Shown: positions 1-8,610, numbered from the stretch's first letter. The stretch is DNA of 64,000 nucleotides from Paraburkholderia madseniana (GCF_009690905.1 NZ_VOSW01000004.1:104856-168855); one strand, 5' to 3'. Notes: a model not told the origin generated them from the letters alone. Made by a program: numbers and translations.

Positions 1-349
1 GAAGCGTCAGATGCGGGTCGTCGTGATGCTGAAGATGCGAATCACGATAGACGCTGTACGGAAACCACACCGCGAGCGGCGCGAATCCCAATAGTGCGTT
101 GACGAACGGCCAACGCGTCGGATGGCCGTGCAGCAACTCATGTTGCAGGGACATGTACCACGCACCCAGCAACGCCAGCAGCACAGTGGTCAGCGGCAGG
201 CCGAGCCCACGCGCATGCGTTGCCACACCGAACCATCCACCGTAGATTGTAGCGATCAGCAGCCACGTCGGCCATTGCGTGCGCCATGTCCAGCTTACAG
301 CCTGTTTGGCGAGTGTTTTACGTTGCGTGTCGTTGAGATAAATCGCCAT
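1..349 (-). CDS. Fatty acid desaturase, N-terminal part (cut by window edge)
   Basis: Reading leftward from an ATG at 347-349, an open frame runs off the window start, giving about 116 residues. It contains two histidine boxes typical of membrane fatty-acid desaturases: HELLHGH, then HLQHHDDPH. Two hydrophobic stretches precede the first box (around WPTWLLIATIYGGW and TTVLLALLGAW), as expected for the first transmembrane hairpin. The family introduces a double bond into acyl chains in the inner membrane using a di-iron centre held by the His boxes. The third box would lie beyond the window. There is no strong ribosome binding site before the ATG, so the start is provisional. Family assignment is firm; substrate is not visible. 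Confidence 0.82.
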   Translation of the reverse strand, partial: MAIYLNDTQRKTLAKQAVSWTWRTQWPTWLLIATIYGGWFGVATHARGLGLPLTTVLLALLGAWYMSLQHELLHGHPTRWPFVNALLGFAPLAVWFPYSVYRDSHLQHHDDPHLTL

Positions 350-561
350 CGGCTGGATCGGTCGGAATGCAGGTTTAGACCGATCCTACGGACCAATTCA
401 CGCGACTAGAACCATTTTGTTCAGCAATGCATCTGCGCATATGTGCAAAAGCGGGGGGGCACATCGCCAGCCCTTGCGCAGCGCCAAGCCGCTAGCACCC
501 GGCGCGCCGACCGCCGTGCAAGGTCCTCGCGGATACTGTCCGGGCGATCGGTAACAGACGC

Positions 562-1344
562 TTATTTATCGTCCGCCACGCGGCAAGCGTGATCGAGCAA
601 GCCTTCCGCCGAGCCGCTGCCGTTGCCGACGTCGAGGCCGCTATTCACGACGAGCCAGCCGTCCTTCTCCGCCGACGGCCCCGCACCCGTCACGAGGATG
701 GTTTGCATGGCCATCGCCGCAGCGCCTCTGTTATCACGCGCGACGATGCGAAACGGATTACTCGCCTGAGTGAGCGAGGTGACGCGCATGATCCGGTAGC
801 GCTGGCCGTCGAGCGTATCCCAGCGCCACTCGCCGGGCGTGTCCTTCGCGTGACGCGCCAAGGCGTCGCTCACCTTGCTGTGCATGCAATCGATATGGAT
901 ATGCAGTTGGTTTTGCGTGCGGCGGAATTGCGAGTTGATCTCGATGCCGAGTTGATTGTCGGGCAAGGATCGCTTGACGGACTTATCGACGTAGAGCCGC
1001 GACACCCACGCGTCGTCCCAGTAGTCTTGTGCATTCGGCGCAAGCACGAATGGGCTTTCTATGCCGGTGACGCGGTCGGTCGGAATCAGCAGATGCTGTG
1101 AGCGGCCGACAATATCCTTCAGGATCACATAACGTTTGTCGAGATCGACGACCGTGCATTGGCCCGGCGTGCCGGTGGCCTGTTGCGAGGGCACGCAGCG
1201 CATATCGACTATTTTCCAGAGCGCGTTCGAATCGACTGTAGCAAGACGCGCGCAGGAGACGGCGGTGAAGGCGACCGCCAATGCGGCGGCGGTGCGCAGA
1301 ATAGTTTGGCGAATGCGGGCGGGTTTGGGTACGGTCATCGGCAT
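562..1344 (-). CDS. cdh: CDP-diacylglycerol pyrophosphatase
   Basis: A protein of about 260 residues closely resembling E. coli Cdh (251 aa), which hydrolyses CDP-diacylglycerol to phosphatidate and CMP at the inner membrane. Visible family signatures are NALWKIVDMRCVPSQQ near the mature N-terminus, YVILKDIVGRSQHLLIPT, and the HIT-like catalytic motif QLHIHIDC. The N-terminus is a signal or lipoprotein-type segment ending at TAVSC, so it is probably exported or anchored. The open frame extends upstream into the amidase gene, but that extension is compositionally unlike the family. I chose the ATG at 1344 (1338 is equally possible), 74 bases after the amidase stop. It may be co-transcribed with the amidase. 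Confidence 0.85.
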   Translation of the reverse strand: MPMTVPKPARIRQTILRTAAALAVAFTAVSCARLATVDSNALWKIVDMRCVPSQQATGTPGQCTVVDLDKRYVILKDIVGRSQHLLIPTDRVTGIESPFVLAPNAQDYWDDAWVSRLYVDKSVKRSLPDNQLGIEINSQFRRTQNQLHIHIDCMHSKVSDALARHAKDTPGEWRWDTLDGQRYRIMRVTSLTQASNPFRIVARDNRGAAAMAMQTILVTGAGPSAEKDGWLVVNSGLDVGNGSGSAEGLLDHACRVADDK

Positions 1345-1417
1345 GCGGATCGGCGGTTTTTTACTGGCGTGTTCGGCGACATCTTCATTGGCACCTTCGA
1401 CGGCATTTTCAAAGCCG

Positions 1418-2872
1418 TCAGAGCACCGGCGCTGGCAGCACGCCGAGCAATTGTTCGAAGGCGACGCCGATCGCCAGCAGCCGCCGGTCCTCGCCGAGCG
1501 GGCCATCCAGTTCCAGGCCGACCGGCAGGCCGCCGGCAGTCATCCCAGCCGCCAGCGACAAGCCCGGAATGCCGGACGTGCTGGCCGGGTCGGTATTGCG
1601 CAGGAACGCGTCCATCGTATCGATTGGCGCGGCGCCATCGATCGATACCGTCGACGAGCCGTGCAGGTCGTCGATCGGCACCGCGGCGAGGCGCGTGGTG
1701 GGGAACAGCAGCGCATCGAGACGCTCGTCCGCGAAAGTCGCCGCGACATACTGCTGCAAGCGCGGCCGCCATTGCTTCAGCGCTGCGTCGTAATGAGCGC
1801 CGAGTACGTCGGCGAGCACGCCGTCGTAGATCGCGCGCACGTCAGGGCTCGCGATGCGGGCTGCCATTTCTCTGACTGTCTTTACCGGCGCGTTATTGGC
1901 GACGAGCCAGGCGAGCACGTCCTCGCGCGGCTCGTGGATCGCGATCGGTCCGCCGACGTGGCTGTTCAAGGTCGCCAGTTCGCTCATCGCTACAGGCACG
2001 AAGGTGACGCCTGCTGCTTCGAGGCGGCGCAAGGCGGCGCGTGCAACGTCTTCCACCTGGTGTTCGAGCCCTTCCCAGAGCGGCTCGGGCAGGCCGATGC
2101 GCAAACCGTTCAACGTGAGCGCGGGCAACGGTCCCGTTCCGGTGATCACGCCGTCGAGCAAAGCGATATCGGCAACCGTGCGCGCCATCGGCCCCACCGT
2201 ATCGCGCGTATGGCTGATCGGCACGACGGCATTCGGGTCGTGATAACGCCGTTCGGCCCCACCGTTACCAACCGACGGACGAAACCCCGCAATGCCGGTC
2301 AACGCAGCCGGAATGCGAGTCGAGCCGCCGGTGTCGGTGCCCAGACCGGCGGGCACGATGCGCGCGGCGATCGCGGCAGCGGTGCCGCCCGACGAACCGC
2401 CGGGAATCAGCGTTGGGTCGTACGGATTGCGCACCGGCCCGGCGTGCGTGGCGAAGTTCGTGCTGGTGATGCCGAACGCGAGTTCGTGCATGTTGGCTTT
2501 GCCGAGGATGATCGCGCCGGCATCGAGAAGCCGTTGTACCGAAGGCGCGTTCGTCTTCGGTACGAAGCCTTCCAAAGCGGGCGTGCCCGCCGAGGTCTGC
2601 AATCCGGCCGTGTTGATGTTGTCCTTCACGACGATGGGCAAACCGGCGAGCGGCAATTGCGCTTTTGCTTCGGGCGGCAATGCATCGATGCGCTGCGCGG
2701 CGGCCAGCGCGCCGTCGAGGTCGAGCGTGGTGAGCGCATTGAGGCTCGAGAGCGACGCCGCGCGCGCCAGCAGCGTGGCCATATAGTCGGCGGCCTTGAG
2801 GCGCCCGGACTGGATCGCGGCGACCGCTTCGGTTGCGGTTAGGGCCAACTGTTGATCGACGGTCCATGTCAT
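1418..2872 (-). CDS. Amidase signature family hydrolase (indoleacetamide hydrolase-like)
   Basis: A full-length 484-residue amidase-signature enzyme. The Ser-cisSer-Lys triad is visible: Lys83 in VVKDN, the cis-Ser in PGGSSGG (160-161) and the nucleophile Ser184 in GTDTGGSTR. These enzymes hydrolyse amides to acid plus ammonia in the cytoplasm. The overall sequence resembles indoleacetamide/mandelamide-type hydrolases, but the substrate cannot be read from sequence and there is no tryptophan monooxygenase partner nearby. The start ATG at 2872 is preceded by AAAGGAG at a good distance. The gene lies upstream of cdh on the same strand. A 568-residue open frame on the other strand is a codon-bias shadow. 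Confidence 0.9.
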   Translation of the reverse strand: MTWTVDQQLALTATEAVAAIQSGRLKAADYMATLLARAASLSSLNALTTLDLDGALAAAQRIDALPPEAKAQLPLAGLPIVVKDNINTAGLQTSAGTPALEGFVPKTNAPSVQRLLDAGAIILGKANMHELAFGITSTNFATHAGPVRNPYDPTLIPGGSSGGTAAAIAARIVPAGLGTDTGGSTRIPAALTGIAGFRPSVGNGGAERRYHDPNAVVPISHTRDTVGPMARTVADIALLDGVITGTGPLPALTLNGLRIGLPEPLWEGLEHQVEDVARAALRRLEAAGVTFVPVAMSELATLNSHVGGPIAIHEPREDVLAWLVANNAPVKTVREMAARIASPDVRAIYDGVLADVLGAHYDAALKQWRPRLQQYVAATFADERLDALLFPTTRLAAVPIDDLHGSSTVSIDGAAPIDTMDAFLRNTDPASTSGIPGLSLAAGMTAGGLPVGLELDGPLGEDRRLLAIGVAFEQLLGVLPAPVL

Positions 2873-3047
2873 CGCAGGCGTCTCCTTTAACTGAGGTATC
2901 GTCTATTCTGGCACAGCCGCTTAAGAATCGACGCCGGGTGGCGCAAGGTGGCCCGCGTTTGCCGGCTCGCGGGGTGGACGGTCTTCTCCGGTTCTGCGCG
3001 CGAGACCGGCGTGACCGCCTGGGTGCTATCGGACGAGTCTGCCGGCG

Positions 3048-3263
3048 TTACTTGCGGCTGTCGATCCACATGCGTCCCCAACGGAACGCATAGGCGAGCG
3101 CGTGCTCTTCGTCGAAGAAGTAGTCGAGTGCGTCGAACGAATAAGCCTGGCCCTGGCTTGCAGACGTTTTCTCGATGGTCAGGTTGGCGGCGAACAGGCC
3201 GTTGGGCAGCAGTTGCGCAGCCGGTGCGACTTCGTAGCCCTTGTAGCGGATATTTGAATTCAT
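3048..3263 (-). CDS. Small conserved-type hypothetical protein (YKGYE N-terminus)
   Basis: A 71-residue protein starting at the ATG at 3263 with the N-terminus MNSNIRYKGYEVAP, followed by a compact soluble sequence ending WGRMWIDSRK. The opening resembles the protein at 59464-59745 ([15 protein letters not shown]) and more loosely the one at 22194-22508 (YGEYEIAVRP), suggesting a small family present several times in this genome. No function is recognised. An in-frame extension upstream to 3338 exists, but the similarity among the copies supports the shorter start. Confidence 0.65.
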   Translation of the reverse strand: MNSNIRYKGYEVAPAAQLLPNGLFAANLTIEKTSASQGQAYSFDALDYFFDEEHALAYAFRWGRMWIDSRK

Positions 3264-3702
3264 GGTCGTGGCAGTGAGTGTGCCCGCGTGTATTGCTGAG
3301 GAGCCGGCGCGCGGGACGCAACCCTGTGCGTCAGGCAACCGGTGAGTGAGCGGGCAGGATCAAGCGTAGGCCGCGCCGCGCAGCGGGTGAACCAATCTTT
3401 CGTCGTAAGCAAATCAGCGAGGCGTTCGAACACACTATCCGGCGTTGTGGGCGTACGGTCTGTTGTGTGGCGCACGGTTTGGGCGAGCGGAAACACGAGC
3501 GCGTTCGAACGCGCATGGCGCGGCTTGTCGGCCTTGAAAGTATCGTTGGAGGATGCTGCGGTTGGCGGGATGGGAGGCAAACGCACGCATGCGTCGAATG
3601 GTTCGTCGAGGCAGCGGGATGGCCGCCGGTTCAGTGCAAACGCGGGTGCGTCGAGGACCCCGCAAGTGCGAGCGTGGGTCCTTGACGCCGTACGCAAAGG
3701 CG
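3264..3702. other. Intergenic stretch, no gene recognised
   Basis: About 440 bases between the small YKGYE protein and the FMN reductase. Open frames exist on both strands but look like GC-rich noise (arginine/serine-rich, no family resemblance, no ribosome binding sites). No terminator with a T-tract or obvious repeat was seen. Confidence 0.5.
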
Positions 3703-4435
3703 CTAAACCGCGTGCAGCAACCGGGCGGGTTGCGCTTCCTTGACTGCATTGCCGAGCGGCGCTGCCGTCGGCGTGCGATGCGCGTTGAACGCCAGGGCGA
3801 ATTGCGCGGCCTGCTGGCCGACCGTGGCGAGCTGATCGACCACCTTGGCATCGGAACAACTGTCGACGGTGTCGAAGCGCGTTTCCAGCGTGTTGATCCC
3901 GGCACCGAACGGCGTCGGCCAGCCGCGCAACGCGTGGACGATCGAGCGCAGCGACGTCAGCACCGAGCCGGCAGCCTGCCAGCCATAAGCGGTGACGATA
4001 CAGCCGACCGCGCGGCCATCCAGATACGGCCGTTCATCGGCGCGCAGCTCCTCGAGCGTGTCGAGTGCGTTCTTGACGAGGCCCGAGACGCCGCCGTGGT
4101 AGCCGGGCGTCGCGATGATCAGCGCGTCCGCATGGCGCACGGCTTCGATCAGCTCGAGCTGTTCGGCCGTGCGTTGAGGGTTTTCCGGAGCGTAGTGGGG
4201 CAGGCTATGCAGGAAGGTGCCGCCGAACAGGCGGGTGTTGGCGGCCGGCGCTTCCGGGGCCGGGCGCGGCAGGCGGGGGGGGGCGCGCGCGGGCGGCGGC
4301 GGGGGGGGCATTCGCGCCCGCGGCTTCCGCGCCACGCAGCGCAAAGCCGAGTGCGCGCTCGGTCGACGACGCCGCGCGTGTCGTGCCGCCGATGCCGATG
4401 ACGAGCGGCCGGCGGTGATGGTCGAAACTGGTCAA
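3703..4435 (-). pseudogene. NAD(P)H-dependent FMN reductase family, frame disrupted by a G-rich insertion
   Basis: The flavodoxin-like reductase is split over two frames. The N-terminal part starts at a TTG (4433-4435) eight bases after a GAAGGAG site and reads TSFDHHRRPLVIGIGG up to RGAEAAGA. The C-terminal part resumes at NTRLFGGTFLHSLPHYAPE (about 4239) and continues through ATPGYHGGVSGLVKNALD to 3703. Between them, about 4240-4312 is a G/C-only stretch with runs of nine (4275-4283) and eight (4301-4308) G, roughly 73 bases that homologues would not be expected to have and not a multiple of three. If removed, a normal NADPH-dependent FMN reductase of about 220 residues results. It may be a real frameshift or a sequencing/assembly error. 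Confidence 0.7.
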
Positions 4436-4903
4436 CGAAATGCTCCTTCGGTAGCGGCTCACGGGACGCTGGCGCGGGGCTGCGCGTAGACGAACCGGGG
4501 CGAACCGGACTTTGAAGTGTCATCTTAATGACCGCCGCGAGCCGGGCGAAGCGACTTTTTGTTCTAACGATATAACCGCGCGGGGTTATCGGCGGCTCAG
4601 TGGGTCGTCTGACGGATGCTTCGAAGCCGTTTTCGATCCACATACGCCGCCCGGTGCAATGCAGTTGAGGCCGCCCCGGATAAGCATATGGCGAACCATT
4701 GTTTGGGGGCGCGATGACACGCGGCTATGATCGAGTCGTCTCCTCCATGACATCTCCTTGACATGGGATTCGGCCTCGCCACTGGCGGGGCCTTTTTTTC
4801 GTCTGGCCTTTCAGTGGCGCCCGCGCTTGCCGCTTCACGATAAAGCCGTTTTTTGCATGCTACGATGGTCCGCAACGCGAATCACGGCGAGGTCGAACAA
4901 GCA
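4436..4903. other. Intergenic region between divergent genes; contains an orphan terminator
   Basis: About 470 bases separate the FMN reductase (leftward) from the J-domain gene (rightward). Short open frames here have no recognisable family. The region contains a strong rightward terminator at 4772-4799 that does not follow any recognised gene, so a small transcript upstream of it (roughly 4560-4770) is possible. The AT-richer segment near 4555-4580 could hold a promoter. Confidence 0.45.
4772..4799 (+). terminator. Intrinsic terminator (orphan)
   Basis: GGCCTCGCC-ACT-GGCGGGGCC followed by seven T: a nine-base-pair stem with one G-T pair, short loop and T-tract, a textbook rho-independent terminator for rightward transcription. 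Confidence 0.75.
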
Positions 4904-5584
4904 ATGGCAACCCTGTATGACACGCTTGGTGTGCACGCGCACGCCACGGACGAAGAAATCAAGCGGGCCTACCGCAAGGCCGCGATGAAATGGCATCCGG
5001 ATCGCAACAACGGTGCCGAAGAAGTTGCGCGCGCTACCTTCCAGGAAATCAAGGACGCGTACGCGATCCTCTCCGACGCCGCACAGCGCAAGGTGTATGA
5101 CGCGGTCTATGCCGAGCAGATGCGCGGCTGGGAAGCGCAGCGCACCCGCCAGCAAAAAGCACAGGCCGAACGTGAGGCGGCGGCGCGTGCCGCGGACGAA
5201 GCAGCGTATGCCGAGATGGTCTCGCTCGCCATGCGTTTCGCCGACGACGGCCACAATCGCGACGTGCTGTTCGGCGTGTTGCTAGGACGTCGATGCGAGG
5301 CGCAGCGGGCCGCGCAGATCGCGGACAGCGTGTCGGCCTTGCAGGCGGCGCGGCGCGAGGCGGAGAAGGCGGAGGTCGCGGCCGAGGCGGCAGCAAAAGC
5401 GGAGGACGTCCCCGACGTTTCAGCCAAAGCGGAGGCAACGACGGTGAACGACGCCGCCGCCAATCGTGACGCACCAGGTAAGCACGCCAACTCAGGCAAG
5501 CACGAAGAAAGTGCCAGCGATGCTCATCCGGCCGGCGTACTGGGTGGACTCTGGTTCCAGTTCCTGAACGGCTTGCGGTTTTGA
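4904..5584 (+). CDS. J-domain (DnaJ-like) co-chaperone
   Basis: A protein of 226 residues whose J domain begins at once: YDTLGV, then helix II KRAYRKAAMKW, the diagnostic HPD in WHPDRNN, and YAILSDAAQRKVYD. J domains stimulate the ATPase of Hsp70/DnaK. After about residue 70 the protein becomes an alanine/glutamate-rich, probably coiled-coil segment, then a low-complexity linker, ending in the hydrophobic WFQFLNGLRF. It lacks the Gly/Phe region and zinc fingers of full DnaJ, so it is a specialised type III co-chaperone. The frame opens at 4853, but the ATG at 4904 sits just before the J domain with a GCGAGG site 11 bases upstream. Confidence 0.85.
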   Translation: MATLYDTLGVHAHATDEEIKRAYRKAAMKWHPDRNNGAEEVARATFQEIKDAYAILSDAAQRKVYDAVYAEQMRGWEAQRTRQQKAQAEREAAARAADEAAYAEMVSLAMRFADDGHNRDVLFGVLLGRRCEAQRAAQIADSVSALQAARREAEKAEVAAEAAAKAEDVPDVSAKAEATTVNDAAANRDAPGKHANSGKHEESASDAHPAGVLGGLWFQFLNGLRF

Positions 5585-5676
5585 ACAGACAGTTCTGGCC
5601 GGTAGACCCGAGACGTAGGCCGAATTGATATGGAGAGCGGCCTTCGGCGTTGGGATATCCGCTTCTAGAATCAAAG

Positions 5677-5693
5677 ACATGTCCGTGACATGT
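5677..5693. promoter_or_regulatory. Perfect short inverted repeat, candidate operator
   Basis: ACATGTC-CGT-GACATGT, a seven-base perfect dyad with a three-base spacer in the non-coding region after the J-domain gene. The arrangement fits a dimeric regulator, but none is assigned. Confidence 0.35.
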
Positions 5694-5881
5694 GTCGTTC
5701 GAGCGTCGGCGTGAAGCGACGGCTCTTCATTGCCACGCATGCGGGTGGCGGACGCATCAGCACGTCGGGCACAGGTTGTATGTGTGCCCGCTGCTCCTCT
5801 CCTTGTTGCTGACTCTATTTCCCCGCGAAAGACCCGCTTCGCTTGACCTCCACGTTGCAGATTCCGAGAGGCACGACGGCC

Positions 5882-6082
5882 ATGGTTACTTTTATTTTTG
5901 TCGTTGCGATGGCGGCGTTTATCCCGTACGTCGCAGCGCCCGGCATTGCGAACGGCGTCAAGTCGATCAGCGCGCAGCCTGCGGCGATGCTGTTCGAACC
6001 GTCACCGGCGGCGTCTGACGGCGCAAGCGACGCCGCGAACCGGATCGTGTCCGAACAGCGCGACAGCGAGGCTTCCGTCTGA
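5882..6082 (+). CDS. Small exported or membrane hypothetical protein
   Basis: A 66-residue open frame starting at ATG 5882 with GAGAGG about 11 bases upstream. It begins with a hydrophobic segment (MVTFIFVVAMAAFIPYVAAPG) that could be a signal peptide or single membrane anchor, followed by a polar Ala/Ser-rich tail. No family recognised. The reading frame looks plausible because of the start signal and the hydrophobic N-terminus, but it could be spurious. Confidence 0.4.
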   Translation: MVTFIFVVAMAAFIPYVAAPGIANGVKSISAQPAAMLFEPSPAASDGASDAANRIVSEQRDSEASV

Positions 6083-6287
6083 GGAGCCGCCGTCACGCGG
6101 TCGAAAGTATGTTGAAAGATTCGGCTTTGAGCAGTTGCACTTCGTCGCCAATGCAGCGCGCGATACCCGTGGGTCGACGGCCCTGGTACAAATTCTTGTG
6201 GCGCAACAAATTACGTCATCGTAGTGTCACGAGGACGCAAGACTAGGCCGGCAGAATTGCGCATAGAGAGAGATAAAAAAACACGGG

Positions 6288-6815
6288 GTGAGCGTGACCA
6301 AAAAATACAAGGTGCTGTTTCTCTGTCGCGAGAATTCAGCACGCAGCATCATTGCCGAAGCTTTACTGCGCGAACTGGCTGGACACCGGTTCGAAGCGTT
6401 CAGCGCGGGGCCGGAGCCGGCCACGCGCGTTCATCCCATTGCGATCGCGCAATTGCGGCCCGGTATATCGGACCTCGGCGTACTCTGCCCGAAAAGCTGG
6501 CTGGAATTCACCGGCGAATGGGCGCCGCGGATGGACCTCGTCATCGCCATGGACGCGTGCGTCGCCGGGCATCATGCGCCGCGCTTTCCCGGAGAACCTG
6601 CGTTGTGTAGCTGGATCTTTGCCGATCCGCTTGCCGATGGCATGCTCGAGCCGGAGCGAGTCCGTTCGTTCGAAAAGGTGTTCTGGCAAATCGTCCGGCA
6701 GGTCAGCACGTTTATCGAATTGCCGCAGTACGCGGCGGCGCCGACTCGTGTCGGCGACGCATCGTGTGCATCGAAGAGCGACGCGACGAGTCCCGCCATT
6801 CGGTGCAACGTGTGA
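6288..6815 (+). CDS. Low-molecular-weight phosphatase / ArsC-type arsenate reductase-like protein
   Basis: A 175-residue protein of the LMW protein-tyrosine-phosphatase fold. The N-terminal P-loop CRENSARS matches Cys-X5-Arg-Ser, preceded by the strand KVLFLC; a likely general-acid Asp sits in FADPL near residue 110. Sequence such as SIIAEALLRELAG and FSAGPEP resembles the ArsC-like subgroup that reduces arsenate or dephosphorylates tyrosine phosphate. No ars genes are adjacent, so arsenate reduction is inferred from family only. The C-terminal 30 residues look like an unrelated tail. The start is a GTG (6288), with another GTG at 6294, after a GAGAGAG purine stretch. Confidence 0.75.
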   Translation: MSVTKKYKVLFLCRENSARSIIAEALLRELAGHRFEAFSAGPEPATRVHPIAIAQLRPGISDLGVLCPKSWLEFTGEWAPRMDLVIAMDACVAGHHAPRFPGEPALCSWIFADPLADGMLEPERVRSFEKVFWQIVRQVSTFIELPQYAAAPTRVGDASCASKSDATSPAIRCNV

Positions 6816-6894
6816 ACGGCCCCGGCGCGTCAACCAGTACGGGGTTATGCCTCGGGGTTATGGCTTTGCTCCAGCGGTTTGGCGATCAGACGGC

Positions 6895-7221
6895 TTAGCG
6901 GTTGTTCGGGCGCGCAAGCGGACTTCCCGCGAATGGGTCGTTTAGCCAATCCACCTGTTTTTTCGGCTGCGGGGCGGGTGCCGGCGTGGCCGATAATTCG
7001 AAGTGGTCGATTGATTGACCAGCGCTAATTGCCTGTTTAAGCCATTGGGGCATTTCGCCCTGGCCATCCCAGCTATCTCCCGTTGCGCTGCGGTAGCGTT
7101 CAGCCTTTTGCCCCTTCGGTTCGGCCGCCAGCACGGCGGCGAGGTCTTCTGGTTTGATACCAAACTCTTCCATGCGGTGGCGGAGATACGCAATCATGCT
7201 ATCTCGCTTCCTTTCGTCCAT
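6895..7221 (-). CDS. Divergent H-NS-family nucleoid-associated protein
   Basis: A 108-residue protein. The N-terminal part (MIAYLRHRMEEFGIKPEDLAAVL) matches the short helix and YGLTPEDL-like segment of Burkholderia H-NS proteins, and YRSATGDSWDGQGEMPQWL aligns with their DNA-binding domain, usually YRDPKTGATWSGRGRxPxW. Here the basic GRGR loop is replaced by GQGEMP, which carries an acidic residue, so minor-groove binding may be altered. An extra proline-rich tail (PAPAPQPKKQVDWLNDPF) follows. The ATG at 7221 has an AAGGA site about 11 bases upstream. It may act as a modulator of other H-NS proteins; that is inference. Confidence 0.7.
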   Translation of the reverse strand: MDERKRDSMIAYLRHRMEEFGIKPEDLAAVLAAEPKGQKAERYRSATGDSWDGQGEMPQWLKQAISAGQSIDHFELSATPAPAPQPKKQVDWLNDPFAGSPLARPNNR

Positions 7222-7358
7222 AAGATATTCGTCCTTCTAAAGCGTCCGGCGTTCTGTCAGTTACAGATTGCAAGGGGAAGCCGCGAAAGCATTGAGCCCA
7301 CGTAGATGGGGTCCGCTCGCGGTAAGGTTATTGATCGAAGGAAATTCCAGCGGCAGCG

Positions 7359-7544
7359 TCAAAGAACGTCGCCCCATACATTGCGGTACAGCATATGCCC
7401 AACAAGCCCGCCTATAAGGCTGACTGTGCCAATCAGTGAATATTCAAGCGCTCCGCCGCGCGGCAGGTACGGCTGGGTAAGCCCTACGGCCGCAATGGAA
7501 AAAACGGTGATGACAATGCAATGATTGCGAACAGTCGGTCTCAT
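7359..7544 (-). CDS. Small membrane protein, two predicted helices
   Basis: A 61-residue protein with two hydrophobic segments (HCIVITVFSIAAVGL and YSLIGTVSLIGGLVGHML). The ATG at 7544 has ACGGAG eight bases upstream. No family recognised. It lies on the same strand as the H-NS-like gene, 137 bases upstream of it. Confidence 0.5.
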   Translation of the reverse strand: MRPTVRNHCIVITVFSIAAVGLTQPYLPRGGALEYSLIGTVSLIGGLVGHMLYRNVWGDVL

Positions 7545-8000
7545 GTCGACGCTCCGTCTCTCGCCGGTGCCTCGCGCGGGGCCGATTTTTGTGCGTTATG
7601 CCAGCATCATAACGCACTGTTCGGGTAACGCACGCGCCGGCCAGCCTGATTTTGTTGTTGCATGTCGCCGATCGAACGGCGGCCGGTGCCGCCAAGGCCG
7701 CCTGCACCGCCGGGATTGAAATCCTGAGTGGCCGACCTATAACGAAACAGCGGAGCAACAATCTGCGTTTCCAGCCTGGTGGCGACCGCTTCCGGCAAGC
7801 CGCGCGTGCACGCCCGACATCGGTTTCAGGCCTGGCAACTATTTACTCGTTTAGTTCGGTGACTCGCCGCAGCAGTCCCGCATAGGCATTCGCCCCTTTG
7901 TCAGTTCGTCAGTTCGATTTGATGACACGACGTTTTTCGCGGATTACTTCTTTTTTTGAAGGGGTTAAGCGCTGCTGCGCCGGATTCGAGGAGTCTGGAC
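7545..8000. other. Intergenic stretch, no gene recognised
   Basis: About 455 bases between the divergent small membrane gene and the secreted protein gene at 8001. Open frames here lack start signals or family resemblance. An AT-richer part at 7905-7965 probably holds the promoter for the downstream gene. Confidence 0.45.
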
Positions 8001-8309
8001 ATGAAACTACGTTTATTGATGGCGTTGGCAAGCGCCGCTCTGTTTCTGGCGCCGAGCACAGCCGGCGCACTGGACAGCCAGCAGGGCGAAGCCGCGTCGG
8101 GCCGGGCGCTCATGCAGAACGCAAACGAATCAGTGCAGGACACCACCGACATGTCGTTTGGTGACACTGTGCGGACCGCGATGCCGGCCGGGCAACCGGT
8201 GCAGAACGCCTCCTATGGCGGGGTGGCCGCAGGCGCTACGGAAGTGGGAGGCCGACAGGAGCGGCCGTGCGCTTCCGGGCCGCAATGCAGGATCTATTTT
8301 GGCCAATAG
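8001..8309 (+). CDS. Small secreted hypothetical protein
   Basis: A 102-residue protein with a clear signal peptide: MKLRLLMALASAALFLAPSTAGA with probable cleavage before LDSQQGE. The mature part is small, polar, with two cysteines near the end (CASGPQC). The ATG at 8001 has GAGGAG at 7988-7993. No known domain recognised. Probably periplasmic. Confidence 0.65.
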   Translation: MKLRLLMALASAALFLAPSTAGALDSQQGEAASGRALMQNANESVQDTTDMSFGDTVRTAMPAGQPVQNASYGGVAAGATEVGGRQERPCASGPQCRIYFGQ

Positions 8310-8610
8310 CAGGCCGGCAGTTCAGGAGGCGGTGGGGGAGCAGAACGCACCGCCTCCAATTCCATTCGCGCACGGCACCCTGATCGGAATACCCACACGC
8401 CCGAGTGCAATTTTACGGAGTCGTCAGCGGGCGATTTAATACGATGTTAAGGTGTGTTCCATTCGGGTTTTCACTCGCTGTCTTTTCCGATCGCAATCAT
8501 AAGCAGGCCAATACCGCCTGCTTTTTTATTCATGATTTGCAGTCTGCGATTTGATTAGTCCGGTGACTGCTCCAATCCCACCCGTTGTTTAGTTACTCGC
8601 AAACAATACT
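8310..8610. other. Intergenic stretch with a terminator
   Basis: No credible gene. It contains an intrinsic terminator (8501-8527) that may end the transcript of the secreted protein, and the promoter region of the MFS gene that starts at 8611. Confidence 0.5.
8501..8527 (+). terminator. Intrinsic terminator
   Basis: AAGCAGGC-CAATACC-GCCTGCTT followed by a T-rich run: a perfect eight-base-pair stem with seven-base loop and T-tract, oriented to terminate rightward transcription. Confidence 0.8.

Noticed and set aside
1136..2842. 568-residue rightward open frame antisense to the amidase
   Set aside because: High-GC codon-bias shadow: arginine/alanine-rich, no family resemblance, no ribosome binding site, and it lies opposite a full amidase with intact catalytic residues.
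4275..4308. G runs considered as a G-quadruplex regulatory element
   Set aside because: They lie inside a gene that is broken only at this point, so an artefact or indel is the simpler reading; a quadruplex role has no support from position.
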